NCBI GenBank assembly: GCA_031308135.1
Contig: JAHLJT010000631.1
Coordinates: 160,246,921 to 160,310,920 of the forward strand
Direction of reading: 5' to 3'
DNA from: Acheta domesticus
Lineage: Eukaryota; Arthropoda; Insecta; Orthoptera; Gryllidae
Length of the DNA stretch: 64,000 nt
A program made the translations under genes and the position numbers. Within the stretch, counting starts at the first letter, position 1. Each line of letters begins with the position of its first letter. The notes below the pieces were generated by a model. The model ran no database searches, was not told where the DNA came from, and saw only the letters and a program-made list of their open reading frames with translations. Positions 36,148 to 47,018 of this stretch are shown one piece after another.

Positions 36148-36989
36148 GAAAAAGTATTACAAATTCTTTGCTGTGATACAACAGCAACAAACATTGAAGT
36201 TTTGAAGGAGTATACGTTTTCTTGAATGTTTTAACAGGGCATCGTTCTTTCCGTGCCGTCATCACATATTCAAACTTATTTTACAATTTGTGTTTGAATG
36301 TAAAATACGTAATGTAGCAAGCAATTCTGACACCACTTTTTTAGCATTTTAAGGAAATCTAGAAAATATTTAATGCGATTAATTTTGAAAGTGGCAAAGC
36401 GAATATGGGAATGTTCTTTAATGAGTACGAAATTAAAGAAATGTTGAACTTTTATGAAAGTAACAAACTAAAGATACATTTTCCCGGGGTAATGCATCTA
36501 GCTCGATAGATGGCAAGAGATATTTAATATCTGAAACGTTCCTGCTAAGATCAGAATCTAAACTGTCTTGTGTAATTACAAATTCCTTAAATAACAACTG
36601 GTGATTGTAACTATTTACGTAAAACCGTGGCTTTAGGACAGTGCAGCTGTAAAAACTCCTTATGAAGATGCTGTATAAAATTTCTAAACTCGCTTGAAAG
36701 GATAGATTCCACAATTTCAAAAGCATTTTTAAAAACTGTGGACACCGTATGTAGTATTTCGTAGAAGAATTGTCTGTCGTACCGCTTTCTGAGGATGAAG
36801 TAGACGTTACAAATCAAAATCAAAATGGTAGTGAATTTAGCCTGAGTAAATCTACACATGGAAGAGTGTTGTATTCCATTTTGTGAAAAATTGGATGGAG
36901 AACAATATGGTAAACTCAATTGCATCCCGATGAGCGTTCATTAATTTTTATTTCGAGCAGGCCACTTCGGAACACGCAGGGATGCTGTG
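36148..36989. other. Interior of TIR element, no recognisable coding
   Basis: AT-rich. The 97- and 104-codon minus-strand ORFs overlap each other and show no homology. It may be the heavily decayed remainder of the element's gene. Confidence 0.45.
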
Positions 36990-37215
36990 AATATAGTTCA
37001 TCAGGGGGGATCAGCATTATCCTGGATCCGATTTTTATTTCCCAGGGTTGTTAGCCCTAGGTATGGAAGATGAATGATGATAATGAAAGGTGATAGGACA
37101 CACATATGACATACACAAATACACCCATGCCCGCGGCGGGACTCGAACCCACGACTCTACGGTGTGAGATAGCCACGACACTACTGCTTTAGCGATTTCG
37201 GCCACGCGGCCGGCC
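36990..37215 (-). mobile_element. tRNA-derived SINE, family S2, copy 2
   Basis: On the minus strand 'gtggccgaaatcgctaaagc' (A box region) and B box GGTTCGAGTCCC (about 37138-37149) are followed by 'gcgggcatgggtg', as in the copy at 13800-14040. The body ends near 'aataaaaatcgg'. It lies inside the 4-kb TIR element, immediately upstream of the LINE tail. Confidence 0.7.
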
Positions 37216-37240
37216 AGTTCTTTAATTATTAATTAATAAA

Positions 37241-38770
37241 CACATAGTTGCGGCTCATAGTAAAGGAAGAATTGCTCTCAAAGAAATCGGTTGCGTAATG
37301 CGTAGAGTACCGGAATTGCCTTTAAAGGTGTGCGACACAATGTTTAAATCGCTAGTGCTCCCAGCAATGAATTACGGGGCGGAAATCTGGGGAGTGGACA
37401 GAATAGACAGATTAGAAAGCATCGAAACAGATTATTATAAATTAATTCTCGGAGTCTCTAGATTCGCAGCTAATGTCGGCGTCTTAAGAGAAGTAGGTAG
37501 TGTAGGAATTTGGAAAGATTTAAAAATGAAAGCCATTAAGTTTTGGATTAGATTAGCAAGTGAAGAGTCTGACACGCTTATTCGCAGGTGCTTTAGAGCG
37601 CAACTACAGGAAAACGATCAGCGTTATTGGGCGTACAAAGTGAAACGGGTACTAGAACGCGCAGGTTTGGGAGACGTTTCTTCTGAAATGATTGAGAATA
37701 GGGGAACACGGGAGATAGAACAGTTAATTTCAGATCGACTTTCGGATATTAAAAGGCAAGATATTTTGGCAGCATCGGCAGAAAAATGTTCGTTAGTGGT
37801 ACAAATTCACACGAGTCCTGTATGGGGATGCGAAAGGTACGTACACACACTTAAAAGGGATGCAAGAGGGGGATACGCTTGGTTTAGGGTAGGAGGGTGG
37901 ATGCAACGTAGAATGAAGGATTCGAACGACAATGGAATCTGTGTACTTTGCGGTGATAGAGAAGATTGGATCCACATCCTGTTAAATTGCTGCGCTACAG
38001 AAACTTGGAGAGGAAAATGGATGGGAATGGGGAACTATTGCTTCCAATTCAGAAACATAACGCTTGCTCAAAACATATTAGCTGATAATAGATCTCACTT
38101 CATGAAAGAATTAGGAACATTTTTAGGAAAGGTTCGAACTGTCAGGGAAACGGTAATCAGGGAATGGGAAAACAGCACTGGTTAGTAGTACGAGCGGAGC
38201 CTAGACCGGAGATGAAATAATTAATTCAATAAGCAAGAGATAATTAAGTTAACTACAAAGGTAATCAGTAATGCTAATCATGAATAATAAGTAGTAAGTT
38301 AGTAATAATTAAATTCGTCAGTAGGCGACAATTAAGTTAATTAGTAGAAAATTGTTCGAAGAGGCGGTGGTGTGGGCGATCTTCTGTGGCGGTGTTTGAT
38401 TTCAGAAGCGTGGAGGCCAAAGACTGGATGGAGAAGATGCCCACGCCAGGAAATAAATAGTTTAGAAAAAAAAAATCTAGTAGTTTAGCATGTACTCGTC
38501 TTCTGACGGCAGGTTTTTCCCCCTTCAGGGTTTTTTTTCCTCAGCCGTACCTTATGGTCTCCTTTCCGCGGCTTTGATGCGATGAAGAGACCATTAGGGG
38601 TGAATGCCAGAATTCGAAAGGTTAGAATGCGGTAGGATGTAGGTATTGTAATGGCTTAAAGGCCTTCAGCCTAGCCACATAGCTAAAAGAACTGAAATTT
38701 TGTATAAATTTGTTATAATTACCTATTAAATAATAATAAAAATAATAATAAATAATAATAATTATTAATT
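37241..38770 (+). mobile_element. Non-LTR retrotransposon (LINE), 5'-truncated
   Basis: The ORF is open from 37241, upstream of the first ATG, which is what a 5' truncation within the coding region produces. It is followed by about 550 bases of 3' UTR and a terminal (AAT)n-like tail (about 38728-38770). Insertion is in the plus direction inside the TIR transposon, so it is younger than that element. Confidence 0.85.
37298..38185 (+). CDS. C-terminal part of LINE reverse transcriptase polyprotein
   Basis: 295 codons without a stop. In the intact element this region follows the reverse transcriptase palm. 'FKSLVLPAMNYGAEIWG' (residues 16-32) is the conserved thumb-side motif seen in LINE proteins ('...L..YG.E.W'). 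A long helical linker follows. The C-terminal zinc-knuckle-like C-x2-C-x7-H-x4-C uses Cys215, Cys218, His226 and Cys231 in 'ICVLCGDREDWIHILLNC'. The RT catalytic YxDD and the endonuclease lie upstream and are absent. The ATG at 37298 is internal; the frame is open back to 37241. Clade is unresolved. The uninterrupted frame argues for a young copy, but alone it cannot retrotranspose. Confidence 0.9.
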   Translation: MRRVPELPLKVCDTMFKSLVLPAMNYGAEIWGVDRIDRLESIETDYYKLILGVSRFAANVGVLREVGSVGIWKDLKMKAIKFWIRLASEESDTLIRRCFRAQLQENDQRYWAYKVKRVLERAGLGDVSSEMIENRGTREIEQLISDRLSDIKRQDILAASAEKCSLVVQIHTSPVWGCERYVHTLKRDARGGYAWFRVGGWMQRRMKDSNDNGICVLCGDREDWIHILLNCCATETWRGKWMGMGNYCFQFRNITLAQNILADNRSHFMKELGTFLGKVRTVRETVIREWENSTG

Positions 38771-39406
38771 CGTTAATATACAATATATCTCCTAATTCAC
38801 GTTAATCTTAATTTTAATAAAAACAATTGCCGAATTTGTGTCAACCAAAAGCAGATATGTTCTTTGCCTGAAGATGGATACTAGTTTTATTCAAAACTGC
38901 CCTTTGATCTGGTAATGCAACTCTTCATATTTAGAAGCTAAAAGGTTATTTATAAAGTTGAAAGCTGTGAATGACTGCGCTGAAAGTCCTGTTGAATTAA
39001 TGTAATGTTTTCATGGACTACTGGACGACTTTCATGAGCAGCGAAAGCAATTTTTTGTGTTGTTCAAGAACATCGTTCATTGTACGTATATTGCAAGGAA
39101 CAAACACTGAAGAAAAGTATCCACAAGAAAAGTTAAAACTATAACACAGTCTAAAGATTGAAAATGAATTAAATTGTAATATAAAATTATATATTAAAAA
39201 TGGATCAGTAGTTTTCCACTGACTTAACCCAACAAAACCAATGATCCCTAACATTCAAATTTCGCGCTCAAGTCGGCACGGGTTAATATCGACATATTGA
39301 GATGAAATTTTATTTTCGAGTTAATTTCACCAAATGGAAAATATTTAGGGGATGAGCCCAAAAAAATGCAAAAAAAATGTTTTCGGGCAATATAAGGGAC
39401 ATCCTA

Positions 39407-39414
39407 ACGAGCGT
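39407..39414 (+). repeat. 8-bp target site duplication, right
   Basis: ACGAGCGT adjoining the right TIR. It pairs with 35378-35385. Confidence 0.75.
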
Positions 39415-39905
39415 GTGGTGAAATGATTGATTCTGAAATGCTAATTGAACGCGAGATCATACGGATTGCTAACGTATAATCAGAAGGAACCGTAGGTGAA
39501 TATTATGTGATTTCTAATGGGACAAATTTGACCCAACAGCTTTTATTTTATACTTGGATGAAGTAACAGCGGCGAACACCGACGTGAAGATAACTGATCT
39601 TGCGGCGAGCCACCTGAAGGGCGCAGCATATTGCAGACACCGCTGGGGCGAGCTGGTGAACTTCAAGAGAAAAGACCTTGAAGGAATTCGTGAGTCTGCG
39701 GGCGCTTTCAAATGGTTCCGTTACATTGAGGAAGAACTAATTTGCAAAAGTTATAGCTTTGAAGTAAAAGAGAGTAATTTCTAGCTAATAATAGGAAGTT
39801 ACATACAATTCAAATGCATGGTGCTTTGTACAATTCATTCTATTGGTTAAAACAGGCTGTCGTAAATTGAAGATTAGAATATTTTTGTGAACTTTCATGT
39901 ATAAG
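39415..39905. other. Intergenic, no feature seen
   Basis: Contains overlapping 65- and 76-codon ORFs on opposite strands (39514-39784) with no homology. Confidence 0.4.
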
Positions 39906-40070
39906 GCAATTTTCGTAACTTTGTCCCTGGCAGGAATCAGCTGTTTCGCTGCCATCCAATCAGGAGCTTATATTTAGTGACAGTGACGTCACCATGATGA
40001 CGTTCAAGCTCCCTATTGGATGAAACTGTGAACAGCTGATTCCTGTCAGGGACAAAGTTACGAAAATCGC
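39906..40070. mobile_element. 165-bp foldback MITE
   Basis: Left arm 'cgtaactttgtccctggcag' and right arm (reverse complement) 'cgtaactttgtccctgacag' continue through 'gaatcagctgtt' and, with gaps, 'ccaatcaggagctt'/'ccaatagggagctt'. The arms leave a centre with 'gtgacgtcac'. Pairing over about 60 bases per arm would make a long hairpin. The single-stranded transcript could feed a small-RNA pathway, which is inference. Confidence 0.75.
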
Positions 40071-40843
40071 AAAATCGCAAATAACGCCATTCACATACGG
40101 TCGCATAAGTTGTTTGCTCGTAAACCGTGCGCACTGAGTATGAGAATTTAATCTTCACGGCGGAAAGCAAGTGGAATAACACAATTAAATACTTGCACTT
40201 TTCAGTTAAAATCGGAAATGTTTCATTGTTACGATATTTTTCCCTCATTCCTGGATATATAACCAAACCATAGACAACTTTTACATGCCTGGAGGTACAT
40301 AGTTCTTTTTTTCAATTTATGGGCACATTGGAAATTAGTTATATAAATTCTTGTATATTTAGTCAGAATGAAGCTTTTGACACTAGACAACATTGTGAGC
40401 AATTAATATTTTCTTACAACGAATACTTGAAGTAAAATAAAGTAACATGATAAACTACAATTCTAATATTTATTTTTATAATTATTACGTAAATGTGATT
40501 TTTTTAAATTCTCAATTTATGAGCAGATGAAATTCTCAACTTTATTGCATAGTGTAACTCAGTTGTAACATAATGTTTTAGGTCATAAACCCATTCTAAC
40601 GATTTAGTTATGAACATATTTTATATTACATACGATGATACAATGTACATAATGCGTCCATGTCACCCCATGCATTGTTAGGCGATAAACGCGATAAGAC
40701 GACGAGTTGAAGAGATAGTAATCGTGAATCGATTTTTTACACTCAAACCACAAAACTAACACAAAAACTACACACTTTGTTTCCATATATCAGAAACAAA
40801 ACGTTTTTAGGAAAATGCTCAAGCTAAAATACGGATTAATTGC

Positions 40844-40940
40844 TTAACCCGGCTGCGGTCCTCAAATTTACTCCTTCTCAAGGTCCTTAGGTCCAAATGG
40901 ACCCATATATCTTCTCTCGCAGATTATTTACTTTCCAATG
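40844..40940 (-). repeat. piggyBac-type terminus, second element
   Basis: TTAA (40844-40847) is followed by CCCGGCTGCGGTCCTCAAAT and a subterminal 'ggtccttaggtcc' palindrome-like segment. The arrangement parallels 21053-21120. It lies downstream of the minus-strand transposase relic at 41150-41990, as expected for its 3' end. Confidence 0.65.
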
Positions 40941-41149
40941 ATCATATTTAGTATTCTTAATAGGAAGTTAAAGTTAGACACCGAAATGTAATTATATACA
41001 TTTATTTTATTTATAAGATTGTGCAATAATGTAAAACAATTGTCTCTGAACATGCGTGATAGCAAAATAATGACATTCACATAAATTATAGAAAAATTGC
41101 ATTACACACATGTAGTACAAATGTGATTGACAAGATTTTTACCTGTAAA

Positions 41150-41990
41150 AGTTTTTATTTAGAGCAACGAAAAGTAATTTTGTTATCAGTTTTGCAACAC
41201 ACTCTATTTTCCCCTTTTTCGAATAGAATCTAAAAAACTTAATTTTAAAGACGGTGAATTTTGCATCGGATTAAAAAAATTCTCATCGGTTCAATAACAG
41301 CTTTACAAAAGATTCCCCAAGTTTTCTATTAAAGTGTTATCTTTTATAACATTTTTATTAGCAATCTGAATTTGCTTTTGTGAAAAAAACCTTTGAATTG
41401 ATGTAAAAGGTTTGTTTTGTCAGAGAGAACCACAATAGACCACAAAAATATATTTTTTCTATGAATAAGAACTAATCGTATCAACAGCTCCCTTTGTGGA
41501 ATTATAGGTTGCCATTATTTCTGGTTTCTTTTCTCTAGATTCGCAGCCACTTGCATCATTGTAAAGGGTGCTTTGAAGGACAACACATTTGTTGATTTGT
41601 GGCACATACGATACTAATGTCGAGTAACTCGCTAAATCGAAAGTAGAATATTAGTTTGTTGTGCCCTTTGTCTGGAAAAGTTTTGGCGGTATAGAAGATT
41701 TGTTTTTGCGCATAGTTCTACCGAGAGTGATGTTCCGTTTAAGAAGCGCCTGACCCAACTGGTATGATGTAAAGAACTTGTCAGGAGTTATATTGTTATT
41801 TTTCAGAAGTGAGGATAATTGTAGCACAACTTTTATTCCCAAATTTTGTTCTCTAGGTTGTCCTTCTTGTTTGCCAGAGGTTGTGCATTCCACATGTAAC
41901 GTGTTTTCATTCAGAATTTCCCTCCATATTTGCCAAGTCTTTGGCATGTGCTGCCGAAATGGACAATTGACTCGGGAAACACCTAATTAT
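41150..41990 (-). pseudogene. piggyBac transposase relic, second copy
   Basis: On the minus strand, an intact stretch of about 100 codons (41947-41651) contains 'PDKFFTSYQLGQALLKRNI' and 'GRTMRKNKSSIPPKLF', matching the conserved block around the second catalytic Asp of piggyBac transposases ('DNFFTSY', here D in 'PDKFF'), with 'GTMRKNK' altered to 'GRTMRKNK'. Upstream frame remnants give 'NCPFRQHMPK' (about 41985-41945). Downstream remnants give 'REKKPEIMATYNSTKGAVD', carrying the third Asp (about 41545-41490), in a different frame. It differs from the 21-kb relic at many positions, so it is a separate family or older copy. Frameshifts and stops make it non-functional. Confidence 0.85.
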
Positions 41991-42509
41991 TCATTGATTG
42001 TTACATACAATTGAAGATTGCACAATATCGGAAGAGGAAAAAACACATCAGAATACTATGTTCAAGTTTTAGAAAAACTGTCTATATTTGGTGGATTAAA
42101 ATTCCTGTATATATTAGTTAATTATTTTAAAATATGTTAAAGTTACATTGTTTTAATATTCTTAATTTTAATGTTTGTAAATTGTAGAGTTCTGCCACCA
42201 GGTTGCATAATCCTACCTACAGAAAAAATAAATATCGATCTATATTAGCCTATAATTACGTATGTTACCTACTTTCCTTGTACAGCCCTGATTTTTTGAA
42301 AATACCTATAGGAACATTGACCCTTTAGTTAGTCTTTATTCTTGGATGCATCGTTAACCACCAATGATATGAAGTATTTTCCAGATGAGTGCTGCTAACT
42401 TTAGACTTAAACTAGCATCGCCCAAGATTTAGGGAAATTCTGAAAAGGAATATGGCACTTAATTAGCCTAAAATAAGTGTTTAATTTTGTAAATGGTTTG
42501 GTTGAGTTT
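41991..42509. other. Intergenic, AT-rich, no feature seen
   Basis: No second TTAA-GGG terminus for the piggyBac relic and no other element is recognisable. Confidence 0.4.
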
Positions 42510-42850
42510 GGTTTTTGGGCGCTGGTAGCTTCAAATGGCTCCTAGGGTGGCGCCGCCGCGCCGCGCCGCGCCGCCTTGAGAGCGCCAGAAGAGAGCGGCA
42601 GGTCGTGGGCAGAGGGGCGGCGCGCAGGCGGCAGGCATTGTGCGTAGCATTAGCTCACCTGCGCCCCGCGCTTTGTCTGCCCGCGGGCGAAGACAGCTGC
42701 TGCACCTTTGCCTCTCATTGTGCGCTGCTCTGTGCCTGGCAGCACCCGCCCACCAGCGCGCTCGCCCGCCCGCCACAGGCTTCTCGCGCCCGTTGTGCTG
42801 CGCTGCACTTCGGGTTGCGTTTCGCGGAATCAATGCGCTTCTCCAGGCGG
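42510..42850. other. CpG-rich island
   Basis: About 340 bases of dense CpG, including a 'cgccgcgccgcgccgcg' tract (42552-42570). Overlapping ORFs (89-112 codons) on both strands lack homology. Sharply bounded by AT-rich DNA. Confidence 0.5.
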
Positions 42851-42924
42851 TGACGCAAGGCGAGGAAAACCTTTATGATTCCCTCGTCCTTAATTTCCGA
42901 TGTGCGTAAACTTTGATAGATTCA

Positions 42925-43682
42925 TTCATTAGTGTTTTCGGGCGCGTCAATTGCTCAGGTCATTAGTCCCGTAAATGTAGCGCATTTGTTTCGCGGGAGG
43001 TGGCGGTACCCCTCTGGATGACGAGATCCGGTCCCAACTTACACATCAGCTTGCGAGGTTTTTCACAATCAGGTATCTCCCACCAGTACCAGGCACCGCA
43101 TCAGGCAGAACAAGCTCTAAGCTCTCGACTTATGTAGCAGTGTAGTACATGTAACTGTAAATATATGTAAGTAAGAGTGAGGATAGGTCAAGGATCAGGA
43201 AGGAAAGAACGCTCGTGATCATTGACCCGTTTGTAAAGGTACTGCTCCGGTATTCGCCAGAGCAGACCGCCGCTAGAATTCTCCTCCAGACAGCGACTGA
43301 AATCGACCCACCTATCTACAGTACCGGCAGCGTGTAGGCGACTCTTTCAGGTCTTTCGCCACGTTCTATGGTACATCATGTGACCTTCTCTGAAGCAATC
43401 CGCTTGCGAGGATTTCTTTACTTTCTCACTGCCAGGATTTAGCTCTGCCGCTCATCTGACTCACACGCAGTCACGGAGGCGATGAGCTTCCGCATATAGG
43501 TGGTACCATTTTGCGTAGTAATGCGGGCAATGCGTGGCAACAGCGTATCGAATTGTTTGAGTGGCTTATACTCTGCCGATACTTCAGCTAGGGTCGAAAA
43601 TCCTTCCATCGTCGGAACTCAAACCCTTGGATCTCCCGGTCAGAGGCACGGCTGAGGCATCAATGAGCCACATAAGGCGGTA
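42925..43682 (-). mobile_element. SINE family S1, copy D, with internal insertion
   Basis: The 3' part (42945-43310) matches copies A and E: 'cattagtcccgtaaatgtag', 'tctcccaccagtacc' and 'ctgctccggtattcgccag'. The tRNA-like head (43605-43682) carries a degenerate B box 'gggtttgagttcc' on the minus strand and 'tggctcattgatg' as A box. About 250 bases between (about 43325-43585) are absent from A and E, so this copy has an insertion or is two overlapping fragments. Confidence 0.7.
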
Positions 43683-46600
43683 GAAATTGAAAGAAAACTT
43701 TGCAGCCATAGTCATATAAAAGGTGTGTACTGTTTCGTTAGCACTCGAAAAAAAACAACAAAGGAACAGTTTCAGTTTGGACTGAAAATGAAAATATTTG
43801 ATAACATATTTTCTGCCGCCAGCAACTGAACCCAATTTAAATTTATAGCTTAGTTGGACACTATGGTGTTGCAGTGTATATTGTGAGCTAGATTATGAAT
43901 TTTCGCGCCCACTGATTAATATTATTATCTATTTCCCTCTTGGCGAACGCTACTTTCGGGTCGAGCGCTGCCGACTGTCTCAAATGCGGAAGACAGAAGA
44001 AGGCGTTCCGACCGCACCGCTAGGGGACGGCAGTCGCCGGGGCCGCGCCCTCTTGTTGCGCTCTCTGGCACCCAGCCCCACACCGCCCTCCCTGCGCCAC
44101 CGGTCACACCTCAAGGGCTCGGCTGGTGGCACTTGCGGGACGGCAAGCGAGGTGGTGATGCCTGGGGAAGTATCGCCTTTTCTATGACTAGACGTTGTGG
44201 CGAAGACTTTGGAATGGGGCTAAGAGCTCTGTATACTTTGCTATTTATCGTAATGTTATTTTGCAAATAATCCTACATCGTCAATGGCAATTGTGTTGGT
44301 GCTATGAAATTAAACATTTGAACGAGTTCCTTTGTGTTACACAACTTTAAATACTTCATATGTCGTGTTAAATTTCCTTGATGGCTGAGACACTCTCACC
44401 AGGAGTCTCGTAGATAGTTAATTTTAACCGTGTTGTATCAAACCTCTGGAATTCAAAGCATGTAATTTAACCTGCTCAGATTTAATGGGATTTTTGTATT
44501 CTTTTCTTGTAATGCTTTGTAGAAATGAGTGCTATGATAATTCGGTAACTATACTAAAATTACAGTTTCGTTTCCTCGTTTTGCCTTGCAACCTTTCGCC
44601 TGTATAATAAATGCGCTGTTGGTTCGCGCTGAAATTAATGTTCATGCACATTCTGTCCCCCTTTTCTGTAAGGTTTAGAGAAATTGTGAAGACATTTTTC
44701 CTTTTGATGACAATATTTGACATTAGTTATTCTGCCTACTACCACGCTGCGAGTGTCGACAGAATTCTCATACTTAGTGCATCACTGCTTACAAGACGTC
44801 TGCTTACAACTGTCGTAATGAGACAGCAAATCTTCTAGGAATAAGTCGTCTGCTATTAAATATTTGTTCATGTGTCAAGTTGCAGCAACTTTTCTGATAT
44901 TGTAACTACGTAAAGAACTATCTGTGTACTATATGCTCTGCAATGCTATTGGAATATTCGAAAAAAACTGCTTTGTTAAAATATTTAACTGGCTGTATTG
45001 GTTTTTACTGCCTTGTAAAATTAAAAGTTCATAAATAAATTAAGTTTCTAATAAACATATTTATTTTCATAATTTCACTGACCAAAGTACATGCTTGAAA
45101 AACATATTTACAACTGTACACAAGCTACTGTGAGTTCGCAGACTGAAGTTGCCCGCCGGAGAGAATACCACGTAAGTAAAGAATGTGACGCGGAGCTTCT
45201 AATAGTCGGTGTTGCTGATTATAAGTTACTAAATTTACACCTTTCCCTCTTAACCAGAGAGTGCATACGCATTAGCGGGAACTAATGAAAAGAACGCAGC
45301 GGAATACCAACAGCACTCAAACACTGCTCGCGGAGTTCAAGAGCAATGCTCACGGGCCACGGGAGTCTGAGCGCATAACACGAGAGAACAGGGAGCGCCA
45401 AGCACCAGAGAACCCCCCCCCCCCGGGACCAAGAGAACTGCGCGCGGGGCGCCAGAGGAATGCCTTGCCACAGCCCTCACTGCCATTGGTTGCTGGTACT
45501 AAACGTAACTACCAATGACGATACCTATTACAGGGCGCGCTACTACAATTTTATATAACTTTACCTATTTACCCATTACCCATTACCTCTTTACCAATTA
45601 ATGCTTTCAGATGATAATGTGAGTTAATAAAGTGTAGTTACCACTTTCTGATTATGTGGTTGGCAGCGTTAGAATATATATACGGCATATTCTCTAGCAC
45701 AGTTTTCCTAGCTCATGCCATGTTTGGACCTAAAATTTTTCTTACTGAACCCTGTTATTTTACTTGGTAATAACACAAGTCATCGAAACTATGTACTTGT
45801 TAATGCATAGCCCGTAGAATACCAAACCGTATACATGTTTGAATAAATTATATTTTAGATAAAAGAAGAGGAAATCATTTCTCCAAAAAAATGTTTAGAA
45901 CTTTTGCATTTACTAAAAGTTCTTGTTACTCGCATGTGTTCCAGGAATTTAAAATCGTAATAGTTAAAACGAAACAAATTGATAAACCATTGATAAATAA
46001 TTTAAAAAACAAAAGAAGTTAGTAATCAATGACCACTGTCTCCAAAGTTCAGACGCAAAAGCGTAAAATATTTCTTGGCATTTCATATTATGGTACAGCA
46101 TACCAGTGGATACGTAGTTGTCTTACAAAGCTAAATATTATTATTAGCAAAAAAATTATATTATTAGCAAAGCAATATATTTTGCAGTTAATTAACGACA
46201 TTAATAAACTGCAGAACTTATTTTACAGCGATAACAAAAGAATAAAATACACTAGCTGAGTTGTAGTTCCTGCAAGTCTCCCTATATTGGACAGGCTGAC
46301 AGGAACTTCTCTAACAGACTTGGAGGACACTGGCGCATTGAGGCTGCAATAGGATAACATTACTTTAGCACTTGTGATTCCAATACAATTTAAAAATATT
46401 ACATGTAGAAAACAAAAGACAAAACTGAAATATTTTAGAAAAGTATGAAATTTAAAATTACGTAAGTTTCCTGTAAACGCCTGCTTCAATGCATAAACTA
46501 ATGACACACATAGTACTATCCTTATAAAGTAATCCATAAACCCTCCCCTGCCCGTCACTCGCCCCTTACGGTCCACCAATCGAGACAAATGATATGATAT

Positions 46601-46908
46601 TCGGAGCGTGTCTGTTTCCAGGTGGTGAAACGGATAATTGTTTGCGGATTCATCCAAAAATTCTGAGAAATTTCTATAAAAGACTATTTTTCATTCATAA
46701 GAAACTAAAACACGTTTTGGATGACTTACAAAACCTACAGGGCTGATCAATAGTTCATTGAATTCCTCTCGGCAAGACAAATCGATTGACACAATTCTTA
46801 GACAAGCTGTTTCCACGATATTCTGAAAGAATTCTAGAAATACACCGTTACGACTTGGTTCATCAGATTGACTATAAACCTATTTCTGTAATGAAGCAAA
46901 AAATGTTC

Positions 46909-46909
<1 letters not shown>
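43683..46909. other. Intergenic; two CpG-rich patches
   Basis: CpG-rich patches lie at 43960-44165 and 45340-45490 (with a C-run of about 14 at 45413). The 144-codon minus ORF at 46223-46657 has no homology I recognise and is probably chance. The rest is AT-rich. Confidence 0.45.
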
Positions 46910-46947
<38 letters not shown>

Positions 46948-46955
46948 TATATTTC

Positions 46956-46992
<37 letters not shown>
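46910..46992. repeat. (TA)n microsatellite
   Basis: Two (TA)n tracts separated by a short 'tatatttcatta'. They adjoin the 3' side of the mariner relic and may have replaced its end. Confidence 0.95.
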
Positions 46993-46993
<1 letters not shown>

Positions 46994-47018
46994 AATTACT
47001 CATAATACAATACGTTGT

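Larger units (their letters stand above)
35386..39406 (+). mobile_element. 4.0-kb TIR transposon with nested insertions
   Basis: The left TIR (35386-35523) starts TAGGGTGTCC and its inner end carries ACCCGTGCCGACTTGAGCGC. The right TIR (39258-39406) ends GGACATCCTA and carries the exact inverse GCGCTCAAGTCGGCACGGGT. Flanks ACGAGCAT/ACGAGCGT give an 8-bp target duplication. TAGGG ends plus 8 bp are compatible with hAT, but the class is not proven. The interior has a decayed ORF (35801-36147), a SINE (36990-37215) and a LINE tail (37241-38770). The original element was therefore about 2.2 kb or less before nesting. Confidence 0.85.

Noticed and set aside
46223..46657. 144-codon minus ORF with hydrophobic stretches
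   Set aside because: No homology or codon signature; AT-rich chance ORF.
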